Shown: positions 29,219 to 37,976, numbered from the stretch's first letter. The stretch: 64,000 nt of DNA from Sphingomonas sp. BK345 (GCF_014193845.1 NZ_JACHZX010000002.1:372001-436000); one strand, 5' to 3'. The notes: generated by a model from the letters alone, not told the origin. A program made the numbers and translations.

Positions 29219-30418
29219 TTATGATGTCGCGCGAGCAGCGGTCACTCGGTCGGGCCGGTCTCGCGTCATCCGCGCGACATCGTCCCACATGTGGCGGATG
29301 GCCTGTTTCACAACGGATGGATGGAAGGCCTTGGCGCGCTCCAGTCCGCGGGATGCCAGTTCGCGTTGCAAGTCCTGATTGCCGCAGATCCGTTCGAGCG
29401 TAGATGCCATCGCGCCCGTGTCCGTCGGGTCGAAGTAGAGTGGGGCATTTCCGCCGACCTCGGGCAAGGACCAGGTGTTCGATGACGCCAGCGGAACGCC
29501 GGAGGCCATCGCTTCCAGGGCAGGAATGCCGAAGCCCTCCTTGAGCGAGGGGACCAGGGCACAGGTGGCGCCGCGGTAGAGCATCTGCAGTTCGCTCTCC
29601 GAGAGAAAGCTTTCCACATGAACCTCGCCACCCACGCCCAGCTCCTTTGCCATGGCTTGAAATTGCGCTGCCGAGGAACGCACGCCGGCGATCCGGAGCG
29701 CGATCGGATCGTTCGGCATCGCCGCCTTGAAACGGGCAAAGGCCTCCATCGCACGGGTGACGTTCTTGTGGGGAACATTGCTCGTGACGAGCAGCACATA
29801 GCGTTGGTCCGGCTCGGCCACGGGACCAAGGGGGCGCTCGACGAACCAGGATGCACCGATCGTGTTATAGACTACACGTACGTCGGCCTCGGGAACATGC
29901 CTGCGGATCGCATCGGCGGTGAAGCGGGACACCGCCACCAGCAGGTTGGATCGCCGCATCGTCTGTCGCTGGAGCAAGCCACGATAGCGCTCCTTGGATC
30001 GGGACAGGAAGCGGTGATGGGTCGGTCGCTCCAGCAGGATGAGATCATGGATAACCGAGACGAGCGTCGTGCGCGCGGGCAGCAGTAGCGGGGCCGTGTT
30101 GTAGGGTGCGAGGAACACATCGGCACGGACCGCCGCGATCAGCGCCGGAAGCGTCGTCTGCTGCCACGCAAGGTAGCCCAGCTTGCCATGGGCGATCACC
30201 GGCAGATCGCCGTCGTATCGCCGGTCCTGCATCAAACCGACGGTTGACGGGCCGATCCCGCTCAGGAGCTCGGCCAGATACTTGCCTTTGCCTCCTCCCT
30301 GATCCTCGTCGGTGTAAGCCTTTGCATCATAGGCGATCCGGATTGGCAGCGCAGGATCCGACCTGATCGCAGCATCTAGCTGCGAGACCTTACTCCGCAA
30401 TCTGGGTAGCAGGATCAT
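29219..30418 (-). CDS. glycosyltransferase family 4-like protein
   Basis: A 399-residue retaining GT-B glycosyltransferase. The N-terminal acceptor domain includes GGGKGKYLAELLSGIG and LLVAVSRFTADAIRRH. The C-terminal GT4 donor-binding domain has YVLLVTSNVPHKN and the ExxxxxE region LVPSLKEGFGIPALEAMASG. It starts at 30418 with AAAGGAG 7 bases upstream. It lies between two inverted IS3-family copies in a broken integrase and has visibly lower GC than surrounding genes, so horizontal origin is likely. The sugar and acceptor (perhaps surface polysaccharide) are unknown. Confidence 0.9.
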   Translation of the reverse strand: MILLPRLRSKVSQLDAAIRSDPALPIRIAYDAKAYTDEDQGGGKGKYLAELLSGIGPSTVGLMQDRRYDGDLPVIAHGKLGYLAWQQTTLPALIAAVRADVFLAPYNTAPLLLPARTTLVSVIHDLILLERPTHHRFLSRSKERYRGLLQRQTMRRSNLLVAVSRFTADAIRRHVPEADVRVVYNTIGASWFVERPLGPVAEPDQRYVLLVTSNVPHKNVTRAMEAFARFKAAMPNDPIALRIAGVRSSAAQFQAMAKELGVGGEVHVESFLSESELQMLYRGATCALVPSLKEGFGIPALEAMASGVPLASSNTWSLPEVGGNAPLYFDPTDTGAMASTLERICGNQDLQRELASRGLERAKAFHPSVVKQAIRHMWDDVARMTRDRPDRVTAARATS

Positions 30419-30560
30419 GCGTGCTCCTTTCGCAATGCCGTCGTCCTCATGGCATCGTTCACAGCGCGCGTCGAGCGGGCTGCACCGCCGATCTCGACAG
30501 AGGTGGCTTGGTTTGTCTGAACAGCCTCGCGGGCATGGATAAGCGGATCGCCGCGGTTTA

Positions 30561-31149
30561 TCACGCCGCCGCGAGAAGCGACTGGTCGAAGTATATCTGG
30601 TCGGGCGTTCGACCGCCAAGCGCGGAGTGTGGCCTGAAGATGTTGTAGAACCCGAGGTGGCGGCGGATGCCGGCGCGTGCCTCGGGGACGGGGGCACAAG
30701 GGTTAAGGTCAACCTCCTCGTATTTCACCGAGCGCCAGAGGCGCTCCACAAACACGTTGTCGCGCCAGCGACCCGTGCCGTCCATGCTGATGGCGACCTT
30801 CTCGCGATGCAGGACGGCGCTGAACGCTGCACTCGTGAACTGCGCTGAAGATGGCGGGCTTGCCGTGGCGGGCCAGCGCCTCGATGCAGAACCCGACATC
30901 GAGCGAGATCGACACGCGCCACGCCAGCACGCGCCGGCTGAACCAATCGACGATGGCGACGAGGTAGACGAACCCGCGCGCCATCGGGATGCCAGCGAAC
31001 GGATAGAGCAGGTGCAACCCGTCGATCCGCCGCATGATCGCCAAGTCGGCGTCCATCACGGGCCGAGGCAGGTAGTAGATGCTGCCGCGGCTGATCCCGA
31101 GCTGCTGGGCCTGACCGGCCAGCGGCAGCGCATGACCACGGTCGATCAT
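30561..31149 (-). pseudogene. IS3-family transposase orfB, internally deleted and frameshifted
   Basis: It begins MIDRGHALPLAGQAQQLGIS and reaches HLLYPFAG, then jumps directly to IPMARGFVYLVAIVDWFSRR. About 75 residues normally between these, including the first catalytic Asp of the DDE triad, are missing. A frameshift follows after ARHGKPAIF, so the second Asp region (NTDQGSQFT in intact relatives) is out of frame. The last part (FVERLWRSVKYEEVDL with the Glu, then RPHSALGGRTPDQIY) is in the third piece. Non-functional. Confidence 0.85.
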
Positions 31150-31439
31150 CGCCTTGCGCTCGACAACAGACCGGCCTTCCCCAAAGCACCGGCCAAAAAG
31201 TCATTCGCCAGCGTCAGTTCACCGAGCTTCGCGTGCAGCGCCGTCACGTCCACCGTCGGCTCCGCGCCGAACACATCTGCCGCAACCTCCAGCAGCCGCG
31301 CCCGCCACTGGTTCATAAGGTTCGGGTGCACGTCATACTGCTGCGCCAACTCGGCCAGCGTCCTCTCGCCTCTTACGGCAGCTAGCGCCACCTTGGCCTT
31401 GAACGCCGGGCTGTGGTTCCGGCGCGGTCGCTTGCTCAT
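31146..31439 (-). CDS. IS3-family orfA (helix-turn-helix protein)
   Basis: A 97-residue intact orfA: MSKRPRRNHSPAFKAKV, HTH segment RTLAELAQQYDVHPNLMNQWRAR, and a leucine-rich C-terminus (LHAKLGELTLANDFLAGALGKAG) typical of the coiled coil that joins OrfA to OrfB. Its stop overlaps the orfB ATG (ATGA). Alone it could still bind the IS ends as a repressor. Confidence 0.9.
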   Translation of the reverse strand: MSKRPRRNHSPAFKAKVALAAVRGERTLAELAQQYDVHPNLMNQWRARLLEVAADVFGAEPTVDVTALHAKLGELTLANDFLAGALGKAGLLSSARR

Positions 31440-31525
31440 CTTGCCTCCTGCTCGCGGCCCGCATGGCCGCTGTCAGACCGGCAATCCATCTATCCCCGCT
31501 GTCCAGATCCCCCGAACCACCTCTC

Positions 31526-31707
31526 TGGCGAGTGGCATCGTCTTTGCCAGCCTCATCGACCGCCACGGGCTCGGCTTCAGGATGCGCCGGAGCGCATATC
31601 AGCGCTCGCCTCGTTCGGCGCGATCTCACCATCATCGCCAGTCTGGTCCGACCCGTTCAGCGCCGCGATCCACCAGCAGACCGCGGCGCCGGACACCCCC
31701 ACGCGCC
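31526..31707. other. unassigned remnant to the right of the IS copy
   Basis: This 180-base segment between the IS end and the stop of the next minus-strand gene has no convincing ORF in any frame and no recognisable repeat. It may be the right flank of the former island or decayed integrase sequence. I see nothing specific in it. Confidence 0.4.
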
Positions 31708-32043
31708 TCAGTCCTTGCCCTCGACGTAGCTGCCGCGGTCGCCCTCAATTCGATGCACCGCGTTGCGCCCGTGCGACGCCGCGGTTGCCACCTTCCGCGC
31801 CGAGGTCGAGGCGGTGTGGAGCACGCGCGTGCGGCCGTGCACCAGCAGGTTGTAGCCGACGAACCACATTCCCGCCGAGACGAGCAGCGCAACGCCGAAG
31901 AAGATCCGCTTGCGCCGTCGCTGCCGGCCGCCGTGGGTCAGCGCGCGCGTGCCGCACCAGGCGCAGCGATGGACGGTGGTGCCCGGGCGCAGGGTCGGGT
32001 GGCTCTGCCAGCGGTGCAGGCCGAGGGTACACAGGATACTCAT
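31708..32043 (-). CDS. small membrane protein with zinc-ribbon-like N-terminus
   Basis: A 111-residue protein starting MSILCTLGLHRWQSHPTLRPG. Cys5, His10 and the pair in CAWCG could form a small metal site. One hydrophobic helix (IFFGVALLVSAGMWFVGYNLLVHG, about 49-72) follows a basic stretch (RQRRRKR), so the N-terminus is expected in the cytoplasm. The tail is periplasmic or polar. I do not recognise the family. Confidence 0.6.
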   Translation of the reverse strand: MSILCTLGLHRWQSHPTLRPGTTVHRCAWCGTRALTHGGRQRRRKRIFFGVALLVSAGMWFVGYNLLVHGRTRVLHTASTSARKVATAASHGRNAVHRIEGDRGSYVEGKD

Positions 32044-32112
32044 GGCGACGAGACTTATGCCGCGCCGGCCCGGCACGGCAACGCCGCGCCAGCGCCTTGT
32101 CGCCCCATAACG

Positions 32113-32928
32113 CTACGCCCCGCCGGAGCGCGCGGTGGCGAGATGGTGGAGCACGATCCCCGAGGTGGTCGCGACGTTGAGCGAGTCGAACCCCGCCGCC
32201 ATCGCGATCCGCAGCGTACGCGCCCGCGCCATCAGCGCCGGTGCCAGCCCGGGTCCCTCCGCGCCGAGCAGCACCGCACTGCGCGGCGCCGGCCGCCACG
32301 CCGGCAGCGCGGTGGCGCCCGCTGGGCTGAGCGCGACCGCCTCGAGCCCGTGGTGTGCCAGCAGCGCGAGCGCGTCCTCGTCGCGCCCGAGCCGGGCGAA
32401 CGGCACGGTCAGCGCGGCGCCGACCGAGACGCGAATGGCCTTGCGGTAGAGCGGGTCGCAGCAGTCGGCGTCGAGCAGCACCGCGCCCACGCCGAAGGCC
32501 GCGGTGTTGCGGAAGATGCCTCCCATGTTGTCATGGTTGGCGATGCCGCTCAGCAGCAGCACGTCGCGCGGTGGAGTCGTGCCGCCGAGCAACGCCTCGG
32601 CGGACAGGTCCGCGCCGCGTTGCCCGATCGCGAGCACGCCGCGGTGGAGCGGGAAGCCCGCGATCGCGTCGAGCACGCGCGGAGCGGCGAGGTACACCGG
32701 CGTGTCCGCTGGCAGTCGCGCCAGCAGCGGAGCCAGCGCCGCCGCGCGCTTGTCGGCGATCAGCAGCGAGGTCGCACGATGCGTCGCGCTCTCCATCAGC
32801 TTCTCGAGCACGACCACGCCTTCGGCGACGAACAGGCCACGCCGGCCGACCAGGTCGCGTTCGCGGATGTCGCGATAGGACTCGACGCGTGGGTCGGCGG
32901 GGTCGACGATCGGGATCAACTGGGGCAC
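32113..32928 (-). CDS. TrmH-family (SPOUT) RNA 2'-O-methyltransferase
   Basis: About 271 residues. An N-terminal substrate-binding region (LVGRRGLFVAEGVVVLEKL, like SpoU_sub_bind) precedes the SPOUT domain. Motif 1 is NMGGIFRNTAAFGVGAVLL with the catalytic-type Asn and Arg, motif 2 is VLLGAEGPGL, and motif 3 is NVATTSGIVLHH, forming the trefoil-knot AdoMet site. It methylates a tRNA or rRNA ribose; the site cannot be told. Start uncertain: GTG at 32928 (VPQLIPIVDPAD) or GTG at 32964. Confidence 0.9.
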   Translation of the reverse strand: MPQLIPIVDPADPRVESYRDIRERDLVGRRGLFVAEGVVVLEKLMESATHRATSLLIADKRAAALAPLLARLPADTPVYLAAPRVLDAIAGFPLHRGVLAIGQRGADLSAEALLGGTTPPRDVLLLSGIANHDNMGGIFRNTAAFGVGAVLLDADCCDPLYRKAIRVSVGAALTVPFARLGRDEDALALLAHHGLEAVALSPAGATALPAWRPAPRSAVLLGAEGPGLAPALMARARTLRIAMAAGFDSLNVATTSGIVLHHLATARSGGA

Positions 32929-32996
32929 GGCACTGCCCGTAGAGCATCGGGCGCGCCGTGCCACCCTCGGCCGGCGCCATGGCGGAGCGACGGCGA

Positions 32997-33254
32997 ATGA
33001 GTGACGATCACGCGCGCGGCCAGCGCGACGGCCTTCGGCTCGCGCTCGCCATCCTCGCGGCGGAGGAGGAGAAATGGGCCGCGCTGCTGGGCGAGAGCCG
33101 CTCGGGGCGGACCAACCAGGTGCGCGCGGTGCGCCACAAGACCCTCCAAGTGGCGCAGCGCCGCGTCCAGACCGCGCTCAACCGGCTGTCGCCGCGGCAA
33201 GGCGAGACGATCGACGCCGAGCTCGCCGCCGCGCTCGACACGATCGGGTTGTGA
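32997..33254 (+). CDS. small hypothetical protein
   Basis: An 85-residue basic, helix-rich protein (LRLALAILAAEEEKWAALLGESRSG and VRHKTLQVAQRRVQTALNRL) without signal or membrane segments; probably two long helices. It is divergent from the TrmH-like gene. I do not recognise the family; a high-GC chance ORF cannot be fully excluded, but the composition looks protein-like. Confidence 0.5.
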   Translation: MSDDHARGQRDGLRLALAILAAEEEKWAALLGESRSGRTNQVRAVRHKTLQVAQRRVQTALNRLSPRQGETIDAELAAALDTIGL

Positions 33255-33320
33255 AAGCGCCGCAGAAGGCGAGCGCCGGCTGAGCATACCGTCGTGAGTC
33301 TGGCGCGCACCTCTCGTATG

Positions 33321-33416
33321 GCGTCATCCTGAACCCGTTTCAGGATCCACCGCGCCGCAGGCATCGACGCCGCTGGGTGCGCGGCGACGTGGATCCTGAA
33401 ACGCGTTCAGGATCAC
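33321..33416. repeat. inverted REP-like pair
   Basis: GCGTCATCCTGAACCCGTTT...CAGGATCCACC at 33321-33350 faces GTGGATCCTGAAACGCGTTC...GGATCACGG at 33389-33418. Each is a hairpin of the TCATCCTGA / TCAGGATCC family and they can pair with each other. It occupies the centre of the 254-base gap between convergent genes; the rest of the gap shows nothing. Confidence 0.6.
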
Positions 33417-33508
33417 GGCGGTGAGCGTTACGGCGCTGAGGGTGACGGCGGTGCGCTGACAGGCTCCACCCTCGTTGCCTCTACGCTCCAGCTCACCTCC
33501 CACCCCGC

Positions 33509-33787
33509 TCAGCGGCGGCGCGTGCCGCGGCCGCGCGTCATCGGGTCGGGGCGGGGCGGGGGAGTCCAGCCGGGCGGCGGCGTGACCCGCTGCTGGCTCG
33601 TGCCCAGACCCATCGCGCCGGGGCGCTGGCGCGCCAGCCCGCTGAGATCGGCGGCGGCCGCGTCTTCCATGCTCGCGCCGCCGCGCAGCAGGGTGATACG
33701 GTCGCGTAGCCGGCGCGCCTCCTCGAAGTCGAGCGCGGCGGCGGCGGCCTCCATCGCGGCGTACAGCTCGGCGATCGTCTCGCTCAT
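33509..33787 (-). CDS. UVR-motif (UvrB/UvrC-interaction) small protein
   Basis: A 92-residue protein. Residues about 6-32 (AELYAAMEAAAAALDFEEARRLRDRI) are a clear UVR helical hairpin as in UvrB and UvrC. The remainder is Pro/Arg-rich (PPPGWTPPPRPDPMTRGRGTRRR) and likely disordered. Such proteins may bind UvrB/UvrC or Clp adaptors. It starts 8 bases after the antiporter gene and is probably cotranscribed. Confidence 0.75.
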   Translation of the reverse strand: MSETIAELYAAMEAAAAALDFEEARRLRDRITLLRGGASMEDAAAADLSGLARQRPGAMGLGTSQQRVTPPPGWTPPPRPDPMTRGRGTRRR

Positions 33788-33794
33788 ATCCGTT

Positions 33795-35447
33795 TCACAA
33801 TCCCTTCCGTGTCAGTCGCGCGTCGGCGAGGTCGAGCTCGCGGCCGAGCTGCTCCGCCAGCGTCAGCCCGATCTCGCGGCGGCGGCCCAGCGCGAACAGC
33901 GCCCGGCGCTCGGCGCGCACCGCGGCGAGGCGGAGCTCGCGCTCGATCTCGGCGTCCTGCGAGCGCTCGTCGCGCGCGCCGCTGTCCTCGTCGAGGTGGG
34001 CGATGCGGTCGCGATACTGCGCCATCAGCCGCGCCGCCACGTCGGTGTAGCGATCGGCGTCGCCGCGGTCCTGCGCCATGGCGTGCTGGACCCGCTCGAT
34101 CTCGGCGATCGCGGCCTCGGCGGTGACCACGCGCGCGCGGTCGCGCTCGCCCGCGGCGCCGTCCTCGGCGGGGAAGGTCAGCCCGCGCAGCAGCAGCGGC
34201 AGCCCGCCCGCGGCGATCGCGAGCGAGGTCAGGATCACGCCCGAGGCGAGCAGGATGACGAGGTCGCGCGCGGGGAAGTCGGCGCCGCTCGGCAGCGCCA
34301 GCGGCAGCGTCAGCGCACCCGCCAGCGTGATCGCGCCGCGCGCGCCGGCCACTGACATGGCCGCGATCACCCGTCGCGGCGGGCTGCCCTTCGTACCGTC
34401 GCCGCGCTGCTTGGCGCGATAGAGCGTCAGTTGCAGCGCGACCCACACCCAGCCGAAGCGCAGTGCGGCGAGTACCGCGACGATCGCGGCGACATAGCCG
34501 AGCAGCCACCAGGCGCTGTCGTGCCCCGCGCCCGCGACCGCGGCCCGCGCGCCGGCGAACAGCGCGGGCAATTGCTCGCCGAGCAGCACGAAGATCACGC
34601 CGTTGAGCGTGAACTGCAGCATGTCCCACACGGCGCGGCGGCGGATCCGCGTCGCGGCGCTCACCGCGACGCCGCTGCCGACGAAGGTCATGGCGATCCC
34701 GGCGGCGGCGGCGGCGAGCACGCCCGAGGCGTGGACATGCTCGGCGGCGAGATAGGCGCCGAACGGGATCAGCAGGCTGACGAGGATGTTCGACCCCGCG
34801 TCGTCGCCGCCGGTGCGGCGCGCCACCAGCGACTTGCCGCCGATCGCCAGCCAGGTGACGCCGGCGCCGATCGCGACTCCGGCGAGCGCCATCCAGGCGA
34901 ACGTACCGAGCGCCTCGCTCAGCGAGAAGGTGCCGCTGAGCGCGGCGGCGATGGCGAAGCGCAGGCACACCAGTCCCGAGGCGTCGTTGAGCAGCGACTC
35001 GCCTTCCAGGATGTGCATCATGCGCTTGGGGATCGGCACCTTCTGCGCGATGGCGCCGACCGCGATCGGGTCGGTCGGCGATACCACGGCGGCGAGCGCG
35101 AAGGCGACCGCCAGCGGCATCGCCGGGATCAGCCAATGGACGAAGAAGCCGAGCCCCACCACGGTGAGGAACACCAGCCCCAGCGCGAGCCCGAGCACCG
35201 CACCGCGGTCGCGCAGCAGCTCATCCTTGGGGATGCGCCAGCCGTCGAGGAAGAGCAGGGGCGGTACCAGCAGCAGGAAGAACAGCTCGGGATCGAGCTC
35301 CACCCGGATGCCGGCGAAGGCGCCGATCAGCGCGCCGAGCGCGATCTGGACCAGCGGGCGGGGGAGAGCGGAGGGAAGGAGTCGCGAGACGGTGCCGCTG
35401 ACGACCACCGCCAGCAACAGGAACAGGCACAGGGTAACGACATCCAA
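33795..35447 (-). CDS. Na+/H+ antiporter, CPA1 (NhaP/YjcE-like)
   Basis: A 550-residue membrane protein with about 12 helices in the first 400 residues and a charged cytoplasmic tail. Conserved ion-path motifs AAVVSPTDPIAVGAI (Thr-Asp-Pro, near residue 112) and HILEGESLLNDASGLV (Asn-Asp) identify CPA1. SVAGARGAITLAGALTLPL fits the later conserved helix. The start is TTG at 35447 with GGAGAG 7 bases upstream. It exchanges Na+ or K+ for H+ for pH and salt homeostasis. Followed closely by the UVR gene. Confidence 0.92.
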   Translation of the reverse strand: MDVVTLCLFLLLAVVVSGTVSRLLPSALPRPLVQIALGALIGAFAGIRVELDPELFFLLLVPPLLFLDGWRIPKDELLRDRGAVLGLALGLVFLTVVGLGFFVHWLIPAMPLAVAFALAAVVSPTDPIAVGAIAQKVPIPKRMMHILEGESLLNDASGLVCLRFAIAAALSGTFSLSEALGTFAWMALAGVAIGAGVTWLAIGGKSLVARRTGGDDAGSNILVSLLIPFGAYLAAEHVHASGVLAAAAAGIAMTFVGSGVAVSAATRIRRRAVWDMLQFTLNGVIFVLLGEQLPALFAGARAAVAGAGHDSAWWLLGYVAAIVAVLAALRFGWVWVALQLTLYRAKQRGDGTKGSPPRRVIAAMSVAGARGAITLAGALTLPLALPSGADFPARDLVILLASGVILTSLAIAAGGLPLLLRGLTFPAEDGAAGERDRARVVTAEAAIAEIERVQHAMAQDRGDADRYTDVAARLMAQYRDRIAHLDEDSGARDERSQDAEIERELRLAAVRAERRALFALGRRREIGLTLAEQLGRELDLADARLTRKGL

Positions 35448-35589
35448 CTTCGGGCTCTCCTGCTGAGATCTTTTCTAAGACGCGCGCGGCGATGGGGGTT
35501 CCCTCCTCGTTGGCGAAGGTGAGGGCAGCGGCGACTCAACCGATCTGCTCGGCGGCAGGATCACGGTACCGACGCTCCACACACGCAAC

Positions 35590-35685
35590 CTGTTCCCCGG
35601 CGGAAGCCGGGGTCAAGGTGGGAGACGCGGGTGAGTCTCACGACAGCTTTCCCACCCTGTTCCCCGGCTTCCCGCCCGGGAACAG
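35590..35685. repeat. inverted REP-like pair downstream of dcd
   Basis: CTGTTCCCCGGCGGAAGCCGGGG, shortened here as stem CCCCGGC/GCCGGGG near 35593-35612, faces a second copy with stem CCCCGGC/GCCCGGG near 35662-35680; both are followed or preceded by CCCACC/GGTGGG. The pair lies between dcd and the antiporter and may act as a terminator. Confidence 0.55.
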
Positions 35686-35712
35686 CAGAGGCAAAGGGCG
35701 ACTCGCCTCCTC

Positions 35713-36267
35713 TCACAATCGCGGCAGCGTCACCCCGCGCTGGCCCATATATTTGCCGGCCCGGTCGGCGTAGCTGATCTCGCACGGCTCGTTGCCCTGG
35801 AGGAACAGGAACTGGCACGCGCCCTCGTTGGCGTAGATCTTGGCAGGCAGCGGCGTGGTGTTCGAGAATTCCAGCGTGACGTGCCCCTCCCAGCCGGGCT
35901 CGAGCGGAGTGACGTTCACGATAATGCCACAGCGCGCGTAGGTGGACTTGCCGAGGCAGATCACCAGCACGTCGCGCGGCACGCGGAAATATTCCACGGT
36001 GCGGGCGAGCGCGAAGCTGTTGGGCGGGATGATGCACACGTCGGTCTTGCGATCGACGAAGCTGTTCGAGGCGAAGTCCTTCGGGTCGACGATCGCGTTG
36101 TCGACGTTGGTGAAGATCTTGAACTCGTCGGCCACGCGCGCGTCATAGCCGTAGCTCGACAGGCCGTAGCTGATGCAGCCGTCGCGCCGCTGCGCCTCGA
36201 CGAAGGGCTCGATCATGCCCTCGCCCTGCGCGCGCTCGCGGATCCAGCGGTCCGACAGGATCGACAT
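35713..36267 (-). CDS. dcd: dCTP deaminase
   Basis: A 184-residue homotrimeric dUTPase-superfamily enzyme converting dCTP to dUTP for dTTP synthesis. [60 protein letters not shown] (Ser/Arg for phosphates; Glu in GHVTLEFSN as catalytic base) and the C-terminal [13 protein letters not shown] are all present. Length matches the family. No partner genes are adjacent. Confidence 0.97.
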   Translation of the reverse strand: MSILSDRWIRERAQGEGMIEPFVEAQRRDGCISYGLSSYGYDARVADEFKIFTNVDNAIVDPKDFASNSFVDRKTDVCIIPPNSFALARTVEYFRVPRDVLVICLGKSTYARCGIIVNVTPLEPGWEGHVTLEFSNTTPLPAKIYANEGACQFLFLQGNEPCEISYADRAGKYMGQRGVTLPRL

Positions 36268-36331
36268 ACAGGCTCCCCCAGGTGAGCGGACGCTTTCGAC
36301 GCTGCGCCGGGCGAGCGCAAGGGGGGCGGCG

Positions 36332-36602
36332 GCGCTTCGAGACGAGGCTTCGGCAGGCTCAGCCTCTCCTCAGCGCGAACGGGGGTATCATCCTGTCCAC
36401 CGCCGTTCGTGCTGAGGAGGCGCTGAGCTTGCCGACGTGCCGGCTCGACGCACGGCTTTACGCCTCGGAAGCGGCGCTTCGAGACGAGGCTTCGGCAGGC
36501 TCAGCCTCTCCTCAGCGCGAATGGGTGTAATCACCAGGTCCACCGCGGTTCGTGCTGAGGAGGCACTGAGCTTGCCGACGTGCCGTCTCGACGCACGGCC
36601 AC
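36332..36602. repeat. two tandem copies of a ~130-bp REP-like inverted unit
   Basis: GCGCTTCGAGACGAGGCTTC...CTCCTCAGCGCGAA (36332) faces TTCGTGCTGAGGAGGC...CGACGCACGG. The whole unit repeats with a 142-base period starting again at 36474. The arms belong to the family with core CTGAGCTTGCCGA / TCGGCAGGCTCAG, which recurs at 44.2 and 47.2 kb. It fills the 350-base gap between dcd and the histidine kinase, with no gene visible inside. Confidence 0.7.
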
Positions 36603-36617
36603 ACGCCCGCTGCCCGC

Positions 36618-37976
36618 TCACCCCCGCGGCAGCGTGATTGTCGCGACCAGGCCGCCGCCGTCGCGCGCGGCGAGCACGATCGCGCCGCCCGCCTCCTCGA
36701 CGATCGCGCGGGCCAGGGCCAAACCGAGGCCGATCCCGCCGGTCTCGCGGTTGCGCGACGTCTCGAGGCGGATGAAGGCGCCGAACACGTCATCCAGCCG
36801 GTCCGCCGGGATGCCGGGTCCGCGGTCGGCGACCACGATCGCGGCGCTCGCCGCCTCGGCGCGCAGCGAGACCTCGGCGGCGCCGGCATATTTCACCGCA
36901 TTCTCGATCAGGTTGCGCACCGCGCGGCGGATCAGCGACGGGCGTAGCCGCATCCGCAGACGCTCGGCCTCCTCGAAGGCGACATCGTCGCCCAGATCGC
37001 GGAAGTCCTCCACCACCGCGTCGACCAACGCGGCGAGATCGACCTCGGTCTCGGGCTCGCTCGGCCGGCCGAGCCGCGCCAGCGAAAGGATGTCCTCCAG
37101 CGTGCGGTTCATCTCGGCGATCGTGTCGGCCATGCGCGCGCGGTCCTGCTCGTCCTCGACCGACTCGATCCGCACGCGCAGCGCGGCCAGCGGCGTGCGC
37201 AGGTCGTGGCCGATCGCGCCGAGCATGCGGTCCTTCTCGTCGAGCATGGCGGTGACGCGCAGGCTCAGTGCGTTGAAGGCGGCGATCACCGCGACGACGT
37301 CGGGCGGTCCCTCTTCCTCAAGCGGTCGCGGCGGCGTGCGTGGCGAATAGGCGCGCGCCGCGGCGGCGAGCTCGCGAAGCGGGCGCGAGATGCGCCGCGC
37401 CACCCACAGCACGGGCAGCAGCACCATGCCGTACAGGATCAGCGTCTGCGCGAGCAGCCGCCAGAACAGCCGCGTGTCGCCGCGCGGCAGCCCGCCCGCC
37501 AGCACCAGCCAGCGCCCGCCGGGCTGCTGCGCGGCGACCACGATCGTCTCCGGCGGCGGCTCGGGGCCGTGGCGCGCGGCCATGCGGCGCTCGAACCGGC
37601 TGAGCGGCACCTGGTAAGTGCCCGGCGGTGCGATCGCCACCTCCACCCGGCGCATCCGTACGCCGAACTCGTCGAGCTGGGCGCGCACCTCGCGCGCCAT
37701 CTCCGGCTGCGGTGCCATCTCGGCGGTGATCGGGCTGCGCGCGGCGACGCGGACGCGGCCGCGATCGGGCGCGATGCGGCGACCGCTCGCTTCCTGGTCG
37801 ATCGCGTCGGCGAGGCGGAAGGCGGCGGGGCGCGACGCCTGCGCGACGCGGAAGCTGCTCCGCTCGCGCAACAGCAGCGCGAGGTTGATCGCCTGCGCCA
37901 CGAACAGCGCGAGCGCGACCAGCAATGCCATCTGCCCGGCAAGGCTGCGCGGCCAGGGCAGGCGGCGCCAGGTCAC
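36618..37976 (-). CDS. sensor histidine kinase (EnvZ-like)
   Basis: A 452-residue inner-membrane kinase. TM1 is at about residues 12-34 (AGQMALLVALALFVAQAINLALL), the periplasmic sensor about 35-175, TM2 about 176-198 (LILYGMVLLPVLWVA), then HAMP. The H-box is AIGHDLRTPLAALR (phospho-His near 265), the N-box NLIENAVKYA, the D/G box VADRGPGIP and GGIGLGLALARAI. It starts with GTG at 37976, 31 bases after the response regulator, so they form one operon. Signal unknown. Confidence 0.92.
   Translation of the reverse strand: MTWRRLPWPRSLAGQMALLVALALFVAQAINLALLLRERSSFRVAQASRPAAFRLADAIDQEASGRRIAPDRGRVRVAARSPITAEMAPQPEMAREVRAQLDEFGVRMRRVEVAIAPPGTYQVPLSRFERRMAARHGPEPPPETIVVAAQQPGGRWLVLAGGLPRGDTRLFWRLLAQTLILYGMVLLPVLWVARRISRPLRELAAAARAYSPRTPPRPLEEEGPPDVVAVIAAFNALSLRVTAMLDEKDRMLGAIGHDLRTPLAALRVRIESVEDEQDRARMADTIAEMNRTLEDILSLARLGRPSEPETEVDLAALVDAVVEDFRDLGDDVAFEEAERLRMRLRPSLIRRAVRNLIENAVKYAGAAEVSLRAEAASAAIVVADRGPGIPADRLDDVFGAFIRLETSRNRETGGIGLGLALARAIVEEAGGAIVLAARDGGGLVATITLPRG

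Larger units (their letters stand above)
30499..31525 (-). mobile_element. IS3-family insertion sequence, second copy with defective orfB
   Basis: About 1.03 kb with related ends: AGAGGTGGCTTGGTTTGTCT at the left (30499) and the inverted AGAGGTGGTTCGGGGGATCT at the right (ending 31525), followed inward by matching CTGnACAGC and ATGGAT. It holds an intact orfA and a broken orfB on the minus strand. It is opposite in orientation to the fragment at 28937, so the two bracket the glycosyltransferase like a composite transposon. I see no target duplication. Confidence 0.8.

Noticed and set aside
30499..31525. Target-site duplication flanking the second IS copy
   Set aside because: The bases next to the inferred ends (GAC and CTG) do not match, so no duplication is claimed.
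30667..33000. 777-residue plus-strand ORF across the IS copy and TrmH-like gene
   Set aside because: It spans the IS boundary and several unrelated minus-strand genes; the translation is Arg/Gln-rich and motif-free.
33784..35136. 450-residue minus-strand ORF in another frame of the antiporter gene
   Set aside because: It is an Arg/Asp-rich frame shadow within the antiporter coding sequence.
36332..36602. CRISPR array, because of repeated similar blocks
   Set aside because: There are just two copies with 142-base period and inverted arms, no short uniform spacers and no cas genes.
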